Assembly (NCBI GenBank): GCA_021802945.1
Contig: JAJZRE010000002.1
Coordinates: 5,202-69,201, forward strand
Reading direction: 5' to 3'
DNA from: Pseudomonadota bacterium
GTDB taxonomy: Bacteria > Pseudomonadota > Gammaproteobacteria > Burkholderiales > Thiobacillaceae
DNA: 64,000 nucleotides
Position numbers and translations under genes: made by a program. Position 1 is the first letter of the stretch. Every line of letters starts with the position of its first letter. Of this stretch, positions 33,209 through 45,893 are shown in pieces. A model generated the notes under the pieces. That model made no database searches, was not told the DNA's origin, and was given only the letters and a program-made list of their open reading frames with translations.

Positions 33209-33667
33209 ATGCGGCGCTTCTGGGACGGACTCGCGGGCGGATTGCTGGTGCTGTGGATCGGCGGCATGTGGGCGATTGGCTACGTCGCCGCACCGGTGCT
33301 GTTTGCCAGCCTGGGCGACAAGCAGCTGGCCGGGATGCTGGCCGGCAAGCTGTTCGGGGTGATGGCGTGGATCGGCATCGCCGCGGCGACCTACCTGCTG
33401 GTTTACCGGTTTGCCCGTGACGGCGGTGCCGCGTTGAAAACCCTGTTTTTCTGGGCCGTGGCGCTGATGCTGGTGCTGACGCTGGCGGGTCACTTCGGCA
33501 TCCAGCCCATCATGCAGAGCCTGAAGAGCCAGGCCATGCCGCATGCGGTGATGCAGAGCGTGTTTGCCGACCGCTTCGCCCGCTGGCATGGCGTGTCCAG
33601 CATTCTCTACCTGATTCAGAGCGCGCTGGGGCTGTTGCTGGTCTGGCGCTCGGGGCTGGCGCGATAA
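33209..33667 (+). CDS. DUF4149-like membrane protein
   Basis: Multi-TM; WIGGMWAIGYVAAPVLFASLGDKQLAGMLAGKLF. Confidence 0.75.
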   Translation: MRRFWDGLAGGLLVLWIGGMWAIGYVAAPVLFASLGDKQLAGMLAGKLFGVMAWIGIAAATYLLVYRFARDGGAALKTLFFWAVALMLVLTLAGHFGIQPIMQSLKSQAMPHAVMQSVFADRFARWHGVSSILYLIQSALGLLLVWRSGLAR

Positions 33668-33684
33668 ACCCCGTCAGGCGGCAT

Positions 33685-33981
33685 TCAACCCGGCAGGACG
33701 ATCACAGGCTTGCCAGCGGCGCGATAAATCACCAATATCTTGCCGATCTGCTGCACCGGCGCTGCGCCGGTGGACGCGCAGATTTCCTCCAGCCAGGCGC
33801 GGCGCGTGTCCGGCTCGTCAGTGGCGGCCTTGATCTTGATCAACTCGTGCGCAGCGAGCCCGCGTTCGATTTCCTTCAATACGGCAGCGGTCAGGCCCTG
33901 GTTGCCGATCATGACCACCGGCTGGCGGCTGTGCGCCAGGCCTTTGAGATATTGCCGTTGTGCGGGCGTGAGTGATTTCAT
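33685..33981 (-). CDS. yhbY: YhbY family RNA-binding (CRM) protein
   Basis: LTPAQRQYLKGLAHSRQPVVMIGNQGLTAAVLKEIERGLAAHELIKIK. Confidence 0.94.
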   Translation of the reverse strand: MKSLTPAQRQYLKGLAHSRQPVVMIGNQGLTAAVLKEIERGLAAHELIKIKAATDEPDTRRAWLEEICASTGAAPVQQIGKILVIYRAAGKPVIVLPG

Positions 33982-34031
33982 GCGTGTTTCCTTCAAATGA
34001 GCGCGGATTGTAGCCGATACAACGGATAGGC

Positions 34032-34703
34032 ATGGCGCAGAAACCCAAGCGAACCAAATCGGGCAGTGCCTGGATGCACGAGCACGTGACGGACCCGTAC
34101 GTCAAAAAGGCGCAACAGGACGGCTACCGCTCGCGCGCCGCGTATAAGCTGCTGGAAATCGACAAACGCGACCATCTGCTGCGCCCCGGCATGACGGTGG
34201 TGGACCTGGGCGCCGCACCGGGGAGCTGGTGCCAGGTGGCGGTGCGGAAAATGAAGCGGCAGGGCAGGGTGCTTGCAATCGACCTGTTGCCGATTGCAGC
34301 GATGCCCGGTGTCGAAAGCCTGGAAGGCGACTTCACCGAGCCGGCGGCCCTGGCCTGGCTGGAAGAAAAGTTGCAACATGGACGGGTTGACCTTGTATTA
34401 AGCGACATGGCCCCCAATATCAGTGGCGTGATGCTGCGCGATCAGGCGCGGCATTACGAATTGTGCGAACTGGCCCTGGAATTTGCAGCGGACTGGCTGA
34501 AACCGGACGGCGCTTTTCTCGTCAAAGTGTTTCAGGGCGTCGGCTTTGAGGATTTCCGGACCCGGATGCGTCAGGCGTTCGAGCAGGTGCAGATCCGCAA
34601 ACCCGACGCATCGCGCGACCGCAGCACCGAGGTATATCTGCTGGGACGCCGCCCTTTGGCTGCAAGCGGCGCGGCGCAACCGGATTCGGTGGCAAGTCCG
34701 TAA
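34032..34703 (+). CDS. rlmE: 23S rRNA 2'-O-methyltransferase RlmE (FtsJ/RrmJ)
   Basis: [49 protein letters not shown]. Confidence 0.97.
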   Translation: MAQKPKRTKSGSAWMHEHVTDPYVKKAQQDGYRSRAAYKLLEIDKRDHLLRPGMTVVDLGAAPGSWCQVAVRKMKRQGRVLAIDLLPIAAMPGVESLEGDFTEPAALAWLEEKLQHGRVDLVLSDMAPNISGVMLRDQARHYELCELALEFAADWLKPDGAFLVKVFQGVGFEDFRTRMRQAFEQVQIRKPDASRDRSTEVYLLGRRPLAASGAAQPDSVASP

Positions 34704-34709
34704 AACTAG

Positions 34710-34740
34710 GTTTAGAATGAGTCTAAACGCAATGCGTTTA
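34710..34740. promoter_or_regulatory. Overlapping inverted repeats upstream of ftsH
   Basis: GTTTAGA-ATGAG-TCTAAAC (34710-34728) and TAAACGCA-A-TGCGTTTA (34724-34740); TTAGAATGAGTCTAA (34712-34726) matches the rubrerythrin palindrome 13/15. Confidence 0.6.
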
Positions 34741-34776
34741 AATTAATCGTGCTGGGCTCGGCACCAAGGAGTAAAC

Positions 34777-36669
<1,893 letters not shown>

Positions 36670-36694
36670 GCGGCAGGGCGTCCTCAGCCACTAC

Positions 36695-36725
36695 AATAGA
36701 GGGGCTTCTGCCCCTCTATTTTCTT
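36695..36725 (+). terminator. Terminator-like hairpin between ftsH and folP
   Basis: AATAGAGGGGC-TTCT-GCCCCTCTATT (perfect 11-bp stem) then TTCTT; ends next to folP ATG. Confidence 0.7.
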
Positions 36726-37565
36726 ATGCCCGTTCTCCACGCCGGTTCGCACCGCCTTCACCTCGATGGGCCCCGCATCATGGGCATCGTCAACGTCACG
36801 CCCGATTCGTTTTCGGACGGGGGACGGTTGTGCGACGTCCAGGCCGCGATTGCGCATGCGCTCAAGCTGCGCGAGCAAGGCGCCGATATCCTTGACGTCG
36901 GTGGCGAGTCCACCCGACCCGGCGCGACGGCCGTGCCTGCCGACGAGGAAATCCGGCGCGTGGTGCCGGTGATCGAGGCGCTCGTTCGTGAGGGCAGCCT
37001 GGTGTCGGTCGACACCAAAAAACCGGAAGTCATGCGCGCAGCGCTTGCCGCCGGCGTGGCCATGGTGAACGATGTGATGGCCTTGCGCGCGCCTGGCGCG
37101 CTGGAGGCGGTGGCAGCGTCGGGTGCGGCGGTCTGTCTCATGCACATGCAGGGTGAACCCCAGAGCATGCAGCAGGCGCCCCGATATGCCGATGTGGTGG
37201 GCGAGGTGAAACGGTTCTTGCAGGCGCGGGTACAGGTCTGCGAGACAGCAGGAATCGCACGGGAGCGGCTGGTGATCGACCCTGGCTTCGGCTTCGGCAA
37301 AACGCTGCAACATAACCTGGCACTGCTGAAGCGCCTGGATCGTCTGGCCGATCTGGGCCTGCCGGTGCTGGCCGGGCTGTCGCGCAAGTCGATGCTGGGC
37401 GCGCTGACCGGGCGCACGGTGGATGAACGCGAGTTTGCCGGGGTGGCTGCGCACCTGATCGCCGTGTCACATGGCGCCCGCCTGATCCGGGTGCACAATG
37501 TAAAGGCCATGCGCGATGCGCTGGCCGTCTGGAATGCAGTGGAGGAATGCAGGGATGGGGCGTAA
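36726..37565 (+). CDS. folP: Dihydropteroate synthase
   Basis: [45 protein letters not shown]. Confidence 0.97.
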   Translation: MPVLHAGSHRLHLDGPRIMGIVNVTPDSFSDGGRLCDVQAAIAHALKLREQGADILDVGGESTRPGATAVPADEEIRRVVPVIEALVREGSLVSVDTKKPEVMRAALAAGVAMVNDVMALRAPGALEAVAASGAAVCLMHMQGEPQSMQQAPRYADVVGEVKRFLQARVQVCETAGIARERLVIDPGFGFGKTLQHNLALLKRLDRLADLGLPVLAGLSRKSMLGALTGRTVDEREFAGVAAHLIAVSHGARLIRVHNVKAMRDALAVWNAVEECRDGA

Positions 37566-38919
37566 ATATTTCGGCACCGACGGCGTGCGGGGCAGGGTGG
37601 GCGAATCGCCCATCACGCCCGAGTTCGTGATGCGTCTGGGCTATGCCGCCGGACAGGTGCTGGTGGCCGATCGCGGCAGCCTGCCGCCGAACCAGCATCC
37701 GACCGTGCTGATCGGCAAGGACACCCGAATTTCAGGCTACATGCTGGAGGCCGCGCTGGAAGCCGGCTTCACCGCGGCCGGCGTGAACGTGCTGATGACC
37801 GGCCCGATGCCGACGCCGGCGGTGGCCTACCTGACGCGGGCGCTGCGCCTGCAGGCCGGGGTGGTGATCTCGGCCTCGCACAATCCGTTCGAGGACAACG
37901 GCATCAAGTTCTTCTCCTCCAGCGGGCAGAAACTGCCCGACAGTGTCGAGGAGGCGATCGAGGCGCGTCTGGATCACCCGATCGTGACGGTCGAAGCGCG
38001 CCAGCTGGGGCGCGCCCGCCGCATCGAGGACGCCGCGGCGCGCTACATCGAGTTCTGCAAGAGCACCTTCCCCAACAATCTCGATCTGCGCGGGATGCGC
38101 ATCGTGGTCGACTGCGCCCATGGCGCGACCTATCACGTCGCCCCCCACGTGCTTCACGAACTGGGCGCCGAGGTGATCGCCATCGGCAACGAGCCGAACG
38201 GCTTCAACATCAACGACGCATGCGGCGCGACCCATACGCAGGCCCTGTCCGAAGCCGTACGCACGCATCATGCGGACATCGGCGTCGCGCTCGATGGCGA
38301 CGGCGACCGCCTGATGATGACGGACGCCGAGGGGCGGGTGTACGACGGCGATCAACTGGTCTACGTCATTGCACGCCATCGTATCCTGACCGGCTACATG
38401 AAGGGTGGCGTGGTGGGCACGCTGATGACCAACCTCGGGACCGAACATGCGTTCGGCCGCATCCATGTCCCCTTCGAGCGCGCGAAGGTAGGTGACCGCT
38501 ACGTGCTCGAACGCCTGCACGCCAACGGCTGGACGCTGGGCGGCGAGACTTCCGGCCACATTCTGTGCCTGGACAAACACACCACGGGTGACGGGATCGT
38601 TTCAGCCCTGCAGGTGTTGCGCGCGCTGCGCGAAACGGGCGAGACCCTTGATGCGTTCACGGCGGATCTGGAAACCTATCCCCAGGTGATGATCAACGTG
38701 CCGGTAGCAAAAGGCTTCAAGCTGGATGCGGCATCCTCGGTCGATGCGTCGGTGGCCGAAGCGGAGGCTGCCCTGAATGGGAGCGGACGGATCGTCCTGC
38801 GCGCATCCGGCACCGAGCCGCTGATCCGCGTGATGGTGGAAGGGCGCGACGCCGATCTGGTACGACACACCGCTGAAACAATTGCCGCCACCGTCAGGGC
38901 TGCCGCCGCGGCCGGGTGA
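37555..38919 (+). CDS. glmM: Phosphoglucosamine mutase
   Basis: [42 protein letters not shown]. Confidence 0.98.
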   Translation: MGRKYFGTDGVRGRVGESPITPEFVMRLGYAAGQVLVADRGSLPPNQHPTVLIGKDTRISGYMLEAALEAGFTAAGVNVLMTGPMPTPAVAYLTRALRLQAGVVISASHNPFEDNGIKFFSSSGQKLPDSVEEAIEARLDHPIVTVEARQLGRARRIEDAAARYIEFCKSTFPNNLDLRGMRIVVDCAHGATYHVAPHVLHELGAEVIAIGNEPNGFNINDACGATHTQALSEAVRTHHADIGVALDGDGDRLMMTDAEGRVYDGDQLVYVIARHRILTGYMKGGVVGTLMTNLGTEHAFGRIHVPFERAKVGDRYVLERLHANGWTLGGETSGHILCLDKHTTGDGIVSALQVLRALRETGETLDAFTADLETYPQVMINVPVAKGFKLDAASSVDASVAEAEAALNGSGRIVLRASGTEPLIRVMVEGRDADLVRHTAETIAATVRAAAAAG

Positions 38920-38928
38920 TTTCCTGTC

Positions 38929-38946
38929 CTGAAATATATCTGTAAT
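38929..38946 (+). promoter_or_regulatory. Pho box upstream of pstS
   Basis: CTGAAAT-ATAT-CTGTAAT, 14/18 to CTGTCATAAATCTGTCAT; -10 TAGTAT at 38957-38962, 10 nt downstream. Confidence 0.75.
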
Positions 38947-39007
38947 ATTCGCCCGTTAGTATGACTGCGTCGCCAAAGCGGCATAGTCAAAACTACCGGA
39001 GATTCAC

Positions 39008-40027
39008 ATGATTACTATCAACAAACTGGCCAAGGGTTCCCTGGCTGTGGCCATGGGCCTGGCTTTCTCTGTTAGCGCGCTGGCCGCTGACATCACCGGC
39101 GCGGGTTCGACCTTCGCCTATGCGATCTACACCAAGTGGGCCGAGGGCTATCAGGCCAAGACCGGCAATAAGGTCAATTACCAGGGCATCGGTTCGTCGG
39201 GTGGCGTCAAGCAGATCAAGGCCAAGACGGTCGACTTCGCCGGCAGCGATGCGCCGCTGAAGGAATCGGAACTGGATGCGGCGCACTTGGTGCAGTTTCC
39301 GACCGTGATGGGTGGCGTCACCATCGTCATGAACGTTCCCGGCATCGAATCCGGCAAGCTGAAACTGGATGGCACGACTGCCGCCGACATCTTCCGCGGC
39401 GCGATCACCAAGTGGAACGCCCCCGCCATTGCCAAGCTGAACCCCGGCGTGACTCTGCCTGATCTGGCCATCACCGTGGCGAACCGCTCGGATGGTTCCG
39501 GAACGACCTACGCATTCAGCAACTACCTGGCCAAGCAGTCGGTCGCGTTCATGCGCGAAGTCGGCGCAGGCAACACCGTGAACTGGCCGGCCAACTCGAT
39601 CGGCGGCAAGGGTAACCCGGGTGTGGCGGCCAACGTCGAGAAGATCAAGGGCACGATCGGCTACGTTGATTTCTCCGACGCCGTGAAGAACAACATGAAA
39701 TTCGTCGCGCTGAAGAACCGTGCGGGCAACTTCATCGTGCCGAGCCAGAAATCGGTTGCCGACGCCGCTGCCGGCGCCAACTTCAAGGTGAAGGGCATGG
39801 CCCCCGACCTGCTGGACCAGGCGGCCAAGAACGCATGGCCGATCACCACCGCCACTTTCGTGCTGGCGTATGAAAAAGGTGCTGATGCCGCCAGGCAGAA
39901 AGCCGTTGTCGACTTCTTCACCTGGTCCCTCAACAATGGCCAGAAAGAGGCCGCTGAACTGGGCTATGTGGCACTGCCGCCCAACGTCGTGAAGATGGTT
40001 GAAGCGGAAATGAAGAACATCAAGTAA
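39008..40027 (+). CDS. pstS: Phosphate ABC transporter substrate-binding protein
   Basis: Signal peptide; ITGAGSTFAYAIYTKWAEGYQAKTGNKVNYQGIGSSGGVKQI. Confidence 0.98.
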   Translation: MITINKLAKGSLAVAMGLAFSVSALAADITGAGSTFAYAIYTKWAEGYQAKTGNKVNYQGIGSSGGVKQIKAKTVDFAGSDAPLKESELDAAHLVQFPTVMGGVTIVMNVPGIESGKLKLDGTTAADIFRGAITKWNAPAIAKLNPGVTLPDLAITVANRSDGSGTTYAFSNYLAKQSVAFMREVGAGNTVNWPANSIGGKGNPGVAANVEKIKGTIGYVDFSDAVKNNMKFVALKNRAGNFIVPSQKSVADAAAGANFKVKGMAPDLLDQAAKNAWPITTATFVLAYEKGADAARQKAVVDFFTWSLNNGQKEAAELGYVALPPNVVKMVEAEMKNIK

Positions 40028-40160
40028 GAAATAAGACGCTGACGCGTTGAACCGATGTTCGCCGGGGCAGCCATGCTGCCCCGGCTGTTCTACGAAAGCA
40101 GCTGCCGCCTTGCCGGCTGCTTTCGCAGATATAAAGAACCGAACCGATAGGCACCCCATA

Positions 40161-41138
40161 GTGAGCGAGCCCAGCGCATCCGCCGGAATCGATCTGCATG
40201 CCAGGCAGGTCCGAAGATTCCGGTTGCAGGACATGTTTTTCCATCATTCCACCCAGCTTTTCGCCTTCGTTGTCCTGGCGTCGCTGGTCGGAATTCTGGT
40301 CTCGCTCGCCATTGAGGCATGGCCCAGCCTCAAGGCCTTTGGGCCGGCCTTTCTGTGGACCGATGTCTGGAGCGTGCCGGACGACCGGTTCGGTGCGCTG
40401 GCGGCGATCTACGGCACGGTGACGACCTCCGTGCTGGCGCTGTTGATCGCAGTACCGATCAGCTTCGGGATCGCCTTGTTCCTGACCGAGACCTGTCCGG
40501 TGTGGCTCCGCCGTCCTCTGGGTACCGCCATTGAATTGCTGGCGGGGATCCCCTCCATTGTCTACGGCATCTGGGGTCTGTTTGTCTTCGCGCCCTTGTT
40601 TGCGGAATACATTCAGCCGCCGCTGCAGGCCTTGTTGGGCGATGTGCCGGTCATCGGCGGCTGGTTCTCCGGCCCGCCCATCGGGGTCGGCATTCTCGCT
40701 GCGAGCATCGTCCTGGCCCTGATGATCATTCCCTTTATTGCCTCGGTCATGCGCGATGTGTTCGAAACCGTGCCGCACGTGCTCAAGGAATCGGCGTACG
40801 GCGTCGGTTGCACGACCTGGGAAGTGGTGCGCAATATCGTGCTGCCCTTTACGCGGGTCGGGGTCATCGGCGGCATCATGCTGGGACTCGGGCGTGCACT
40901 GGGTGAAACCATGGCGGTGACCTTCGTGATCGGCAATGCCAACCGCATCAACGGCAGTCTGTTCGCGCCGGGCACCTCGATTGCCTCCACGCTGGCGAAC
41001 GAATTCGGCGAGGCGGATCCCGGCCTGCACATTTCTTCCCTGTTTGCGTTGGGTCTCGTGCTGTTCGTCATCACCTTTGTCGTGCTGGCGATTTCACGCT
41101 GGCTGATCAGCCGAAGCATGGGCTCGGAAGGGTTGTAA
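40161..41138 (+). CDS. pstC: Phosphate ABC transporter permease PstC
   Basis: GTG start; [38 protein letters not shown]. Confidence 0.97.
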   Translation: MSEPSASAGIDLHARQVRRFRLQDMFFHHSTQLFAFVVLASLVGILVSLAIEAWPSLKAFGPAFLWTDVWSVPDDRFGALAAIYGTVTTSVLALLIAVPISFGIALFLTETCPVWLRRPLGTAIELLAGIPSIVYGIWGLFVFAPLFAEYIQPPLQALLGDVPVIGGWFSGPPIGVGILAASIVLALMIIPFIASVMRDVFETVPHVLKESAYGVGCTTWEVVRNIVLPFTRVGVIGGIMLGLGRALGETMAVTFVIGNANRINGSLFAPGTSIASTLANEFGEADPGLHISSLFALGLVLFVITFVVLAISRWLISRSMGSEGL

Positions 41139-41146
41139 TCGACATC

Positions 41147-41992
41147 ATGATGAGTCTTTACACCCGCCGGATCTGGCTGAATCGCATCGGCATTACCCTT
41201 TCCATGCTCGCGATGAGCCTGGGGCTGATTGCTTTGTTGTGGATTTTGTGGACCCTGTTTTCCAGGGGCTTTGCCGTGCTGAGCTGGGATCTGTTTACCC
41301 AGGATACGCCGGCGCCCAGTTCCGAGGGGGGCGGCCTGCGCAATGCGATCGTCGGAAGCGGTCTCATCCTTCTTTTTTCCATGCTGATCTCGACCCCGAT
41401 CGGCATTCTGGCCGGGATCTATCTGGCCGAGTTCGGACGCGTATCGAAATTCGCGTCGTTCACCCGTTTCATGACCGACATCATGCTGTCGGCGCCGTCC
41501 ATCGTCATCGGCCTGTTCGTCTATGCGCTGTTTGTGACAACCACCGGCGGCTTTTCAGGCTGGGCAGGCTCTCTGGCGCTGGCGTTGATCGCCATTCCGG
41601 TGGTGGTGCGCACCACCGAGAACATGCTGAAGCTGGTCCCGACCAGCCTGCGCGAAGCGGCCTTTGCCGTCGGCGCGCCGCGCTGGAAGGTATCGCTCAA
41701 GGTGACGTTGCGTGCGGTCAAGTCGGGCGTGGTGACCGGCGTGCTGCTGGCGATGGCGCGCATCACCGGCGAGACCGCGCCACTGCTGTTCACCGCGCTG
41801 AACAACCAGTTTTTCAGTGCCAACATGGCGAAACCGATGGCCAACCTGCCCGTGGTGATTTTCCAGTTTGCGCTGAGCCCGTATGACAACTGGGTGAACC
41901 TGGCATGGAGCGGGGCGCTTTTGATCGCCTTGCTGGTGCTGGCGGTCAACATCGGCGTGCGCGTCGTGTTCCGCAATAAAGACAAACATTAA
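41147..41992 (+). CDS. pstA: Phosphate ABC transporter permease PstA
   Basis: IGILAGIYLAEFGR, LSAPSIVIGLFVYALFV, RITGETAPLLFTAL. Confidence 0.97.
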   Translation: MMSLYTRRIWLNRIGITLSMLAMSLGLIALLWILWTLFSRGFAVLSWDLFTQDTPAPSSEGGGLRNAIVGSGLILLFSMLISTPIGILAGIYLAEFGRVSKFASFTRFMTDIMLSAPSIVIGLFVYALFVTTTGGFSGWAGSLALALIAIPVVVRTTENMLKLVPTSLREAAFAVGAPRWKVSLKVTLRAVKSGVVTGVLLAMARITGETAPLLFTALNNQFFSANMAKPMANLPVVIFQFALSPYDNWVNLAWSGALLIALLVLAVNIGVRVVFRNKDKH

Positions 41993-42010
41993 TTCCTCCG
42001 GAGCTTCACG

Positions 42011-42793
42011 ATGCCCGATCAAGCCATGCCTGCCGGCGAAAAAGTTGCTTTGGAAGTCCGCAATCTGGATTTCTTTTACGGCGATTTCAAAGGCCTCAGC
42101 AATGTCAACCTGGACATCGCCCACAAGAAGGTGACGGCCTTCATCGGGCCCTCCGGCTGCGGCAAGTCCACGCTGCTGCGCACGTTCAACCGCATGTACG
42201 ACCTGTATCCCGGCCAGCGCGCAGAAGGGCAGATCCTGTTCCATGGAAAGAACCTGCTCGACAGGAGCCAGGACGTGAACCTGGTGCGCGCCAGGATCGG
42301 CATGGTATTCCAGAAGCCGACGCCGTTCCCCATGACGATTTACGAAAACATCGCCTTTGGCGTGCGGCTGTACGAGCGCATGTCGAAAAGCGCGATGGAC
42401 GACCGCGTCGAATGGGCGCTCAACAAGGCCGCGCTGTGGAGCGAGGTGAAGGACAAGCTGGATCAGAGCGGCCTGTCGCTCTCCGGCGGGCAGCAGCAGC
42501 GCCTGTGCATCGCGCGCGCAGTGGCGGTGAAGCCTGAGATCGTGCTGCTGGACGAACCGACCTCGGCGCTGGACCCGATTTCCACCGCCAAGATCGAGGA
42601 ACTCATCAACGAGCTGAAAAGCGATTACACCATCGCCATCGTCACCCACAACATGCAGCAGGCCGCGCGGATTTCGGATTACACCGCGTTCATGTATCTG
42701 GGCGAACTCATCGAATTCAACGAAACCGGCACCATCTTCATGCGGCCGGGCAAGAAGCAGACGGAAGACTACATCACCGGCCGTTTCGGCTGA
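42011..42793 (+). CDS. pstB: Phosphate ABC transporter ATP-binding protein PstB
   Basis: [44 protein letters not shown]. Confidence 0.98.
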   Translation: MPDQAMPAGEKVALEVRNLDFFYGDFKGLSNVNLDIAHKKVTAFIGPSGCGKSTLLRTFNRMYDLYPGQRAEGQILFHGKNLLDRSQDVNLVRARIGMVFQKPTPFPMTIYENIAFGVRLYERMSKSAMDDRVEWALNKAALWSEVKDKLDQSGLSLSGGQQQRLCIARAVAVKPEIVLLDEPTSALDPISTAKIEELINELKSDYTIAIVTHNMQQAARISDYTAFMYLGELIEFNETGTIFMRPGKKQTEDYITGRFG

Positions 42794-42800
42794 TTCCTCC

Positions 42801-42837
42801 GCGCGCCATGGGTCGGACGGTTGACCGTCCGGCGCGC
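42801..42837. repeat. Bulged inverted repeat between pstB and tpiA
   Basis: CGGACGGT-TG-ACCGTCCG core (42814-42831) with outer GCGCGC arms; no T-tract. Confidence 0.5.
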
Positions 42838-42890
42838 AGCGCTTACCATCGCGCACTTTTGTTTGGCGGATTCCTGCTGTGGATAAGACT

Positions 42891-43637
42891 ATGCGCAAGA
42901 AGCTCGTAGCCGGTAACTGGAAGATGCATGGCAGCCTGGCGGAAAACGCCGCGCTGCTGGCGGCAATCAAACCCGCTTTGAACGGGATCGAGGCCGCGGT
43001 GTGCGTGCCTTTCCCGTATCTGGCCCAGGCGCAGGCCGCGCTTGCGGGGTCGTCGATCGCGTGGGGCGCGCAAAACGTATCCGAGCATGCCAAGGGCGCG
43101 TTCACAGGTGAAGTATCGACCTCCATGCTGCTCGATTTCGGCTGCAGATACGTGATCGTCGGGCATTCCGAGCGGCGCGGCCTGTATGGCGAATCCGACG
43201 AACGGGTGGCCAAGAAATACATGGCGGCCCAGGCGGCCGGGCTGACGCCGATCCTGTGCGTCGGCGAATCCCTGGACGAGCGCGAATCCGGCGTGACCGA
43301 GTCGGTCGTGGCACGGCAGCTCGATGCCGTGATCAAGGCTGCCGGTGTGGCGTCCCTGGCACGGGCAGTGGTGGCGTACGAGCCCGTGTGGGCGATCGGC
43401 ACCGGCAAAACGGCAACCCCGGAGCAGGCGCAGGCCGTGCACGCCTTCATTCGCGGCAAGGTCGCGGCCCTTGATGCGGGCATTGCGGGCCAGTTGATAA
43501 TCCAGTACGGGGGTAGCGTAAAAGCTGCGAATGCGGCAGAATTGATGGCTCAGCCGGATATCGATGGCGGACTGATTGGCGGCGCTTCGCTGGTTGCCGA
43601 AGAGTTCATCGCGATTTGCCGGGCCGCTGCCAAATAA
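42891..43637 (+). CDS. tpiA: Triosephosphate isomerase (ORF may start at GTG 42879)
   Basis: [42 protein letters not shown]. Confidence 0.98.
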   Translation: MRKKLVAGNWKMHGSLAENAALLAAIKPALNGIEAAVCVPFPYLAQAQAALAGSSIAWGAQNVSEHAKGAFTGEVSTSMLLDFGCRYVIVGHSERRGLYGESDERVAKKYMAAQAAGLTPILCVGESLDERESGVTESVVARQLDAVIKAAGVASLARAVVAYEPVWAIGTGKTATPEQAQAVHAFIRGKVAALDAGIAGQLIIQYGGSVKAANAAELMAQPDIDGGLIGGASLVAEEFIAICRAAAK

Positions 43638-43661
43638 GAGTCGCCGAGTAAGAATCAAGTC

Positions 43662-44012
43662 ATGGAAACACTGGTCTGGGTCGTTCACGTTCTTGTTGCC
43701 ATTGCACTGATCGCGTTGGTGCTTTTGCAGCACGGCAAAGGCGCCGACATGGGCGCGGCGTTCGGCAGCGGTTCGTCGGGCAGCCTGTTTGGTGCAAGCG
43801 GTTCGGCCAATTTCCTGAGCCGCAGCACCGCCGTTCTGGCAAGCCTGTTCTTCCTGACCAGTCTCGGCCTGGCGTATTTCGGTTTGCAGCAGCACAAACC
43901 GGCGAGCGTGCTTGATCGCACGGTTGTTCCGGCGACGCAGGCACAGCCTGCAGCGCCTGCGCAAGCGCCGGGTAACAGTGCCGGGACCAAGGCAGGAGAC
44001 ATTCCGCAGTAA
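43662..44012 (+). CDS. secG: Preprotein translocase subunit SecG
   Basis: VLLQHGKGADMGAAFGSGSSGSLFGASGSANFLSRSTAVLA. Confidence 0.97.
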   Translation: METLVWVVHVLVAIALIALVLLQHGKGADMGAAFGSGSSGSLFGASGSANFLSRSTAVLASLFFLTSLGLAYFGLQQHKPASVLDRTVVPATQAQPAAPAQAPGNSAGTKAGDIPQ

Positions 44013-44039
44013 GCAGTACTATCCGGGCGCATGCCCGTG

Positions 44040-44124
44040 GCCGACGTGGTGGAATTGGTAGACACGCTATCTTGAGGGGGTAGTGACTTCGGTCGTGCGA
44101 GTTCGAGTCTCGCCGTCGGCACCA
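44040..44124 (+). tRNA. tRNA-Leu (anticodon GAG), CCA encoded
   Basis: GCCGACG...CGTCGGCACCA acceptor pairing, anticodon loop TTGAGGG, class II variable arm, GTTCGAGTC T-loop. Confidence 0.96.
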
Positions 44125-44204
44125 TCAAATTTCCTGATTTGTTCATTAGCATTCGCTATTGAATAAACTTATGTTTTTTAAGATAAAAATATCAATTTTT
44201 CGGC

Positions 44205-44234
44205 TTGACAGTCGGCGCTCCGGACTAATACACT
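44205..44234 (+). promoter_or_regulatory. Candidate nuo promoter with upstream AT-rich block
   Basis: TTGACA (44205-44210), 18-nt spacer, TACACT (44229-44234). Confidence 0.5.
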
Positions 44235-44284
44235 CGGGTCATAATTACTCAACAGCCTGACAAAGGCGTAGTCGAAGGAACCCG

Positions 44285-44641
44285 GTGCAGGAGAATTACC
44301 TCCCCATTCTGTTGTTCATTCTGGTCGGCCTGGCTTTTGGAATCGGCCCGATCATCGCCGGTGGCCTGCTGGCGCCGCACCGTCCCGACAGCGAAAAACT
44401 CTCTCCCTACGAATGCGGCTTTGAGGCGTTCGAGGATGCGCGCATGAAATTCGACGTGCGCTATTACCTCGTCGCCATCCTGTTCATCCTGTTCGATCTG
44501 GAGATCGCCTTTCTTTTCCCCTGGGCCGTCGTGCTGGAGGAAATCGGCCTGCCGGGCTTCATCGCCATGATGGTGTTTCTTGGCATCCTGGTGGTCGGCT
44601 TCATCTACGAATGGATGAAGGGGGCGCTGGAGTGGGAGTGA
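44285..44641 (+). CDS. nuoA: NADH-quinone oxidoreductase subunit A
   Basis: [44 protein letters not shown]. Confidence 0.98.
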   Translation: MQENYLPILLFILVGLAFGIGPIIAGGLLAPHRPDSEKLSPYECGFEAFEDARMKFDVRYYLVAILFILFDLEIAFLFPWAVVLEEIGLPGFIAMMVFLGILVVGFIYEWMKGALEWE

Positions 44642-44672
44642 GGCTTTTGAGCCGTTGGGCGGAGGAGGGCGC

Positions 44673-45149
44673 ATGAGCATCGAAGGCATCCTCGAACAAG
44701 GCTTCGTCACCACCAAGGCCGACCAGCTCATCAACTACATGCGTACCGGGTCGATGTGGCCGATGACGTTCGGTCTCGCCTGCTGCGCGGTGGAAATGAT
44801 GCAGGCCGGCGCCTCGCGCTACGACCTCGATCGTTTCGGCATCGTGTTCAGGCCGAGCCCGCGCCAGTCCGACGTGATGATCGTCGCCGGCACGCTGTGC
44901 AACAAGATGGCGCCGGCGCTGCGCAAGGTCTACGACCAGATGGCCGAGCCGCGCTGGGTGATTTCCATGGGGTCGTGCGCCAACGGTGGCGGCTATTACC
45001 ACTATTCCTACTCGGTGGTGCGCGGCTGCGACCGCATCGTGCCGGTCGACATCTACGTTCCCGGCTGCCCTCCGACTGCGGAGGCCTTGCTGTTCGGCAT
45101 CATCCAGCTGCAGAACAAGATCAAGCGCACCAATACCATCGCCCGCTGA
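44673..45149 (+). CDS. nuoB: NADH-quinone oxidoreductase subunit B
   Basis: [33 protein letters not shown]. Confidence 0.98.
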   Translation: MSIEGILEQGFVTTKADQLINYMRTGSMWPMTFGLACCAVEMMQAGASRYDLDRFGIVFRPSPRQSDVMIVAGTLCNKMAPALRKVYDQMAEPRWVISMGSCANGGGYYHYSYSVVRGCDRIVPVDIYVPGCPPTAEALLFGIIQLQNKIKRTNTIAR

Positions 45150-45155
45150 CCGCTC

Positions 45156-45755
45156 ATGCCGCAGACCGTGGAAGCCCTCTCCTTGTCACTTCAGAATTTG
45201 CTCGGCGATGCGCTCGCGCAGTCCTTCGTTCGGCTGGGTGAACTGACGCTCGTCGTTAAGTCGCAGCATTACAAAGCGACGATGCGTACCCTGCGCGACG
45301 ATCCCGATTGCCGCTTCGAGCAGCTGATCGACCTGTGCGGCATGGATTATTCGGGCTATGGGGATGGCGTTTGGGACGGCGCGCGCTTTGCCGTGGTGGC
45401 GCATCTGCTGTCGGTAACGAACAACCAGCGCGTGCGGCTGCGCGTGTTCTGCCCTGACGACGAACTGCCGGTGGTGGCCTCGGTGGTCGACATCTGGCCT
45501 TCCGCCAACTGGTTCGAGCGCGAGGCCTTCGATCTCTATGGCATCGTCTTCGAAGGCCATCCCGATCTGCGCCGCATCCTCACCGATTATGGCTTCATCG
45601 GTCATCCGTTCCGCAAGGATTTCCCGCTCTCTGGCAACGTCGAGATGCGTTACGACCCGACCCAGCAGCGGGTGATCTACCAGCCGGTGTCGATCGAGCC
45701 GCGTGAAATCGTGCCGCGCATCGTGCGCGACGAGAGCTACGGGGCGGGACGCTGA
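45156..45755 (+). CDS. nuoC: NADH-quinone oxidoreductase subunit C
   Basis: [44 protein letters not shown]. Confidence 0.98.
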   Translation: MPQTVEALSLSLQNLLGDALAQSFVRLGELTLVVKSQHYKATMRTLRDDPDCRFEQLIDLCGMDYSGYGDGVWDGARFAVVAHLLSVTNNQRVRLRVFCPDDELPVVASVVDIWPSANWFEREAFDLYGIVFEGHPDLRRILTDYGFIGHPFRKDFPLSGNVEMRYDPTQQRVIYQPVSIEPREIVPRIVRDESYGAGR

Positions 45756-45889
45756 TGGCTGAAATCCGCAGCCTCGTGATGAAATTGGGCTCCGGTCGCC
45801 CTGTGGGCTTGACGTTCGCCGCGCGCACGCTGGCCTGTGCCGGAATTCACTGTGACGCCGCCGGCAATACAGGCGCGAAGGAAATCTGA
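45755..45889 (+). CDS. 44-aa small ORF between nuoC and nuoD; N-terminus resembles the NuoD start
   Basis: [48 protein letters not shown] overlap with nuoC stop. Confidence 0.35.
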   Translation: MAEIRSLVMKLGSGRPVGLTFAARTLACAGIHCDAAGNTGAKEI

Positions 45890-45893
45890 CGTC

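Noticed and set aside
34008-34022. TTGTA-GCCGA-TACAA inverted repeat between yhbY and rlmE
   Set aside because: Only 5-bp arms; expected by chance and within a promoter-like region.
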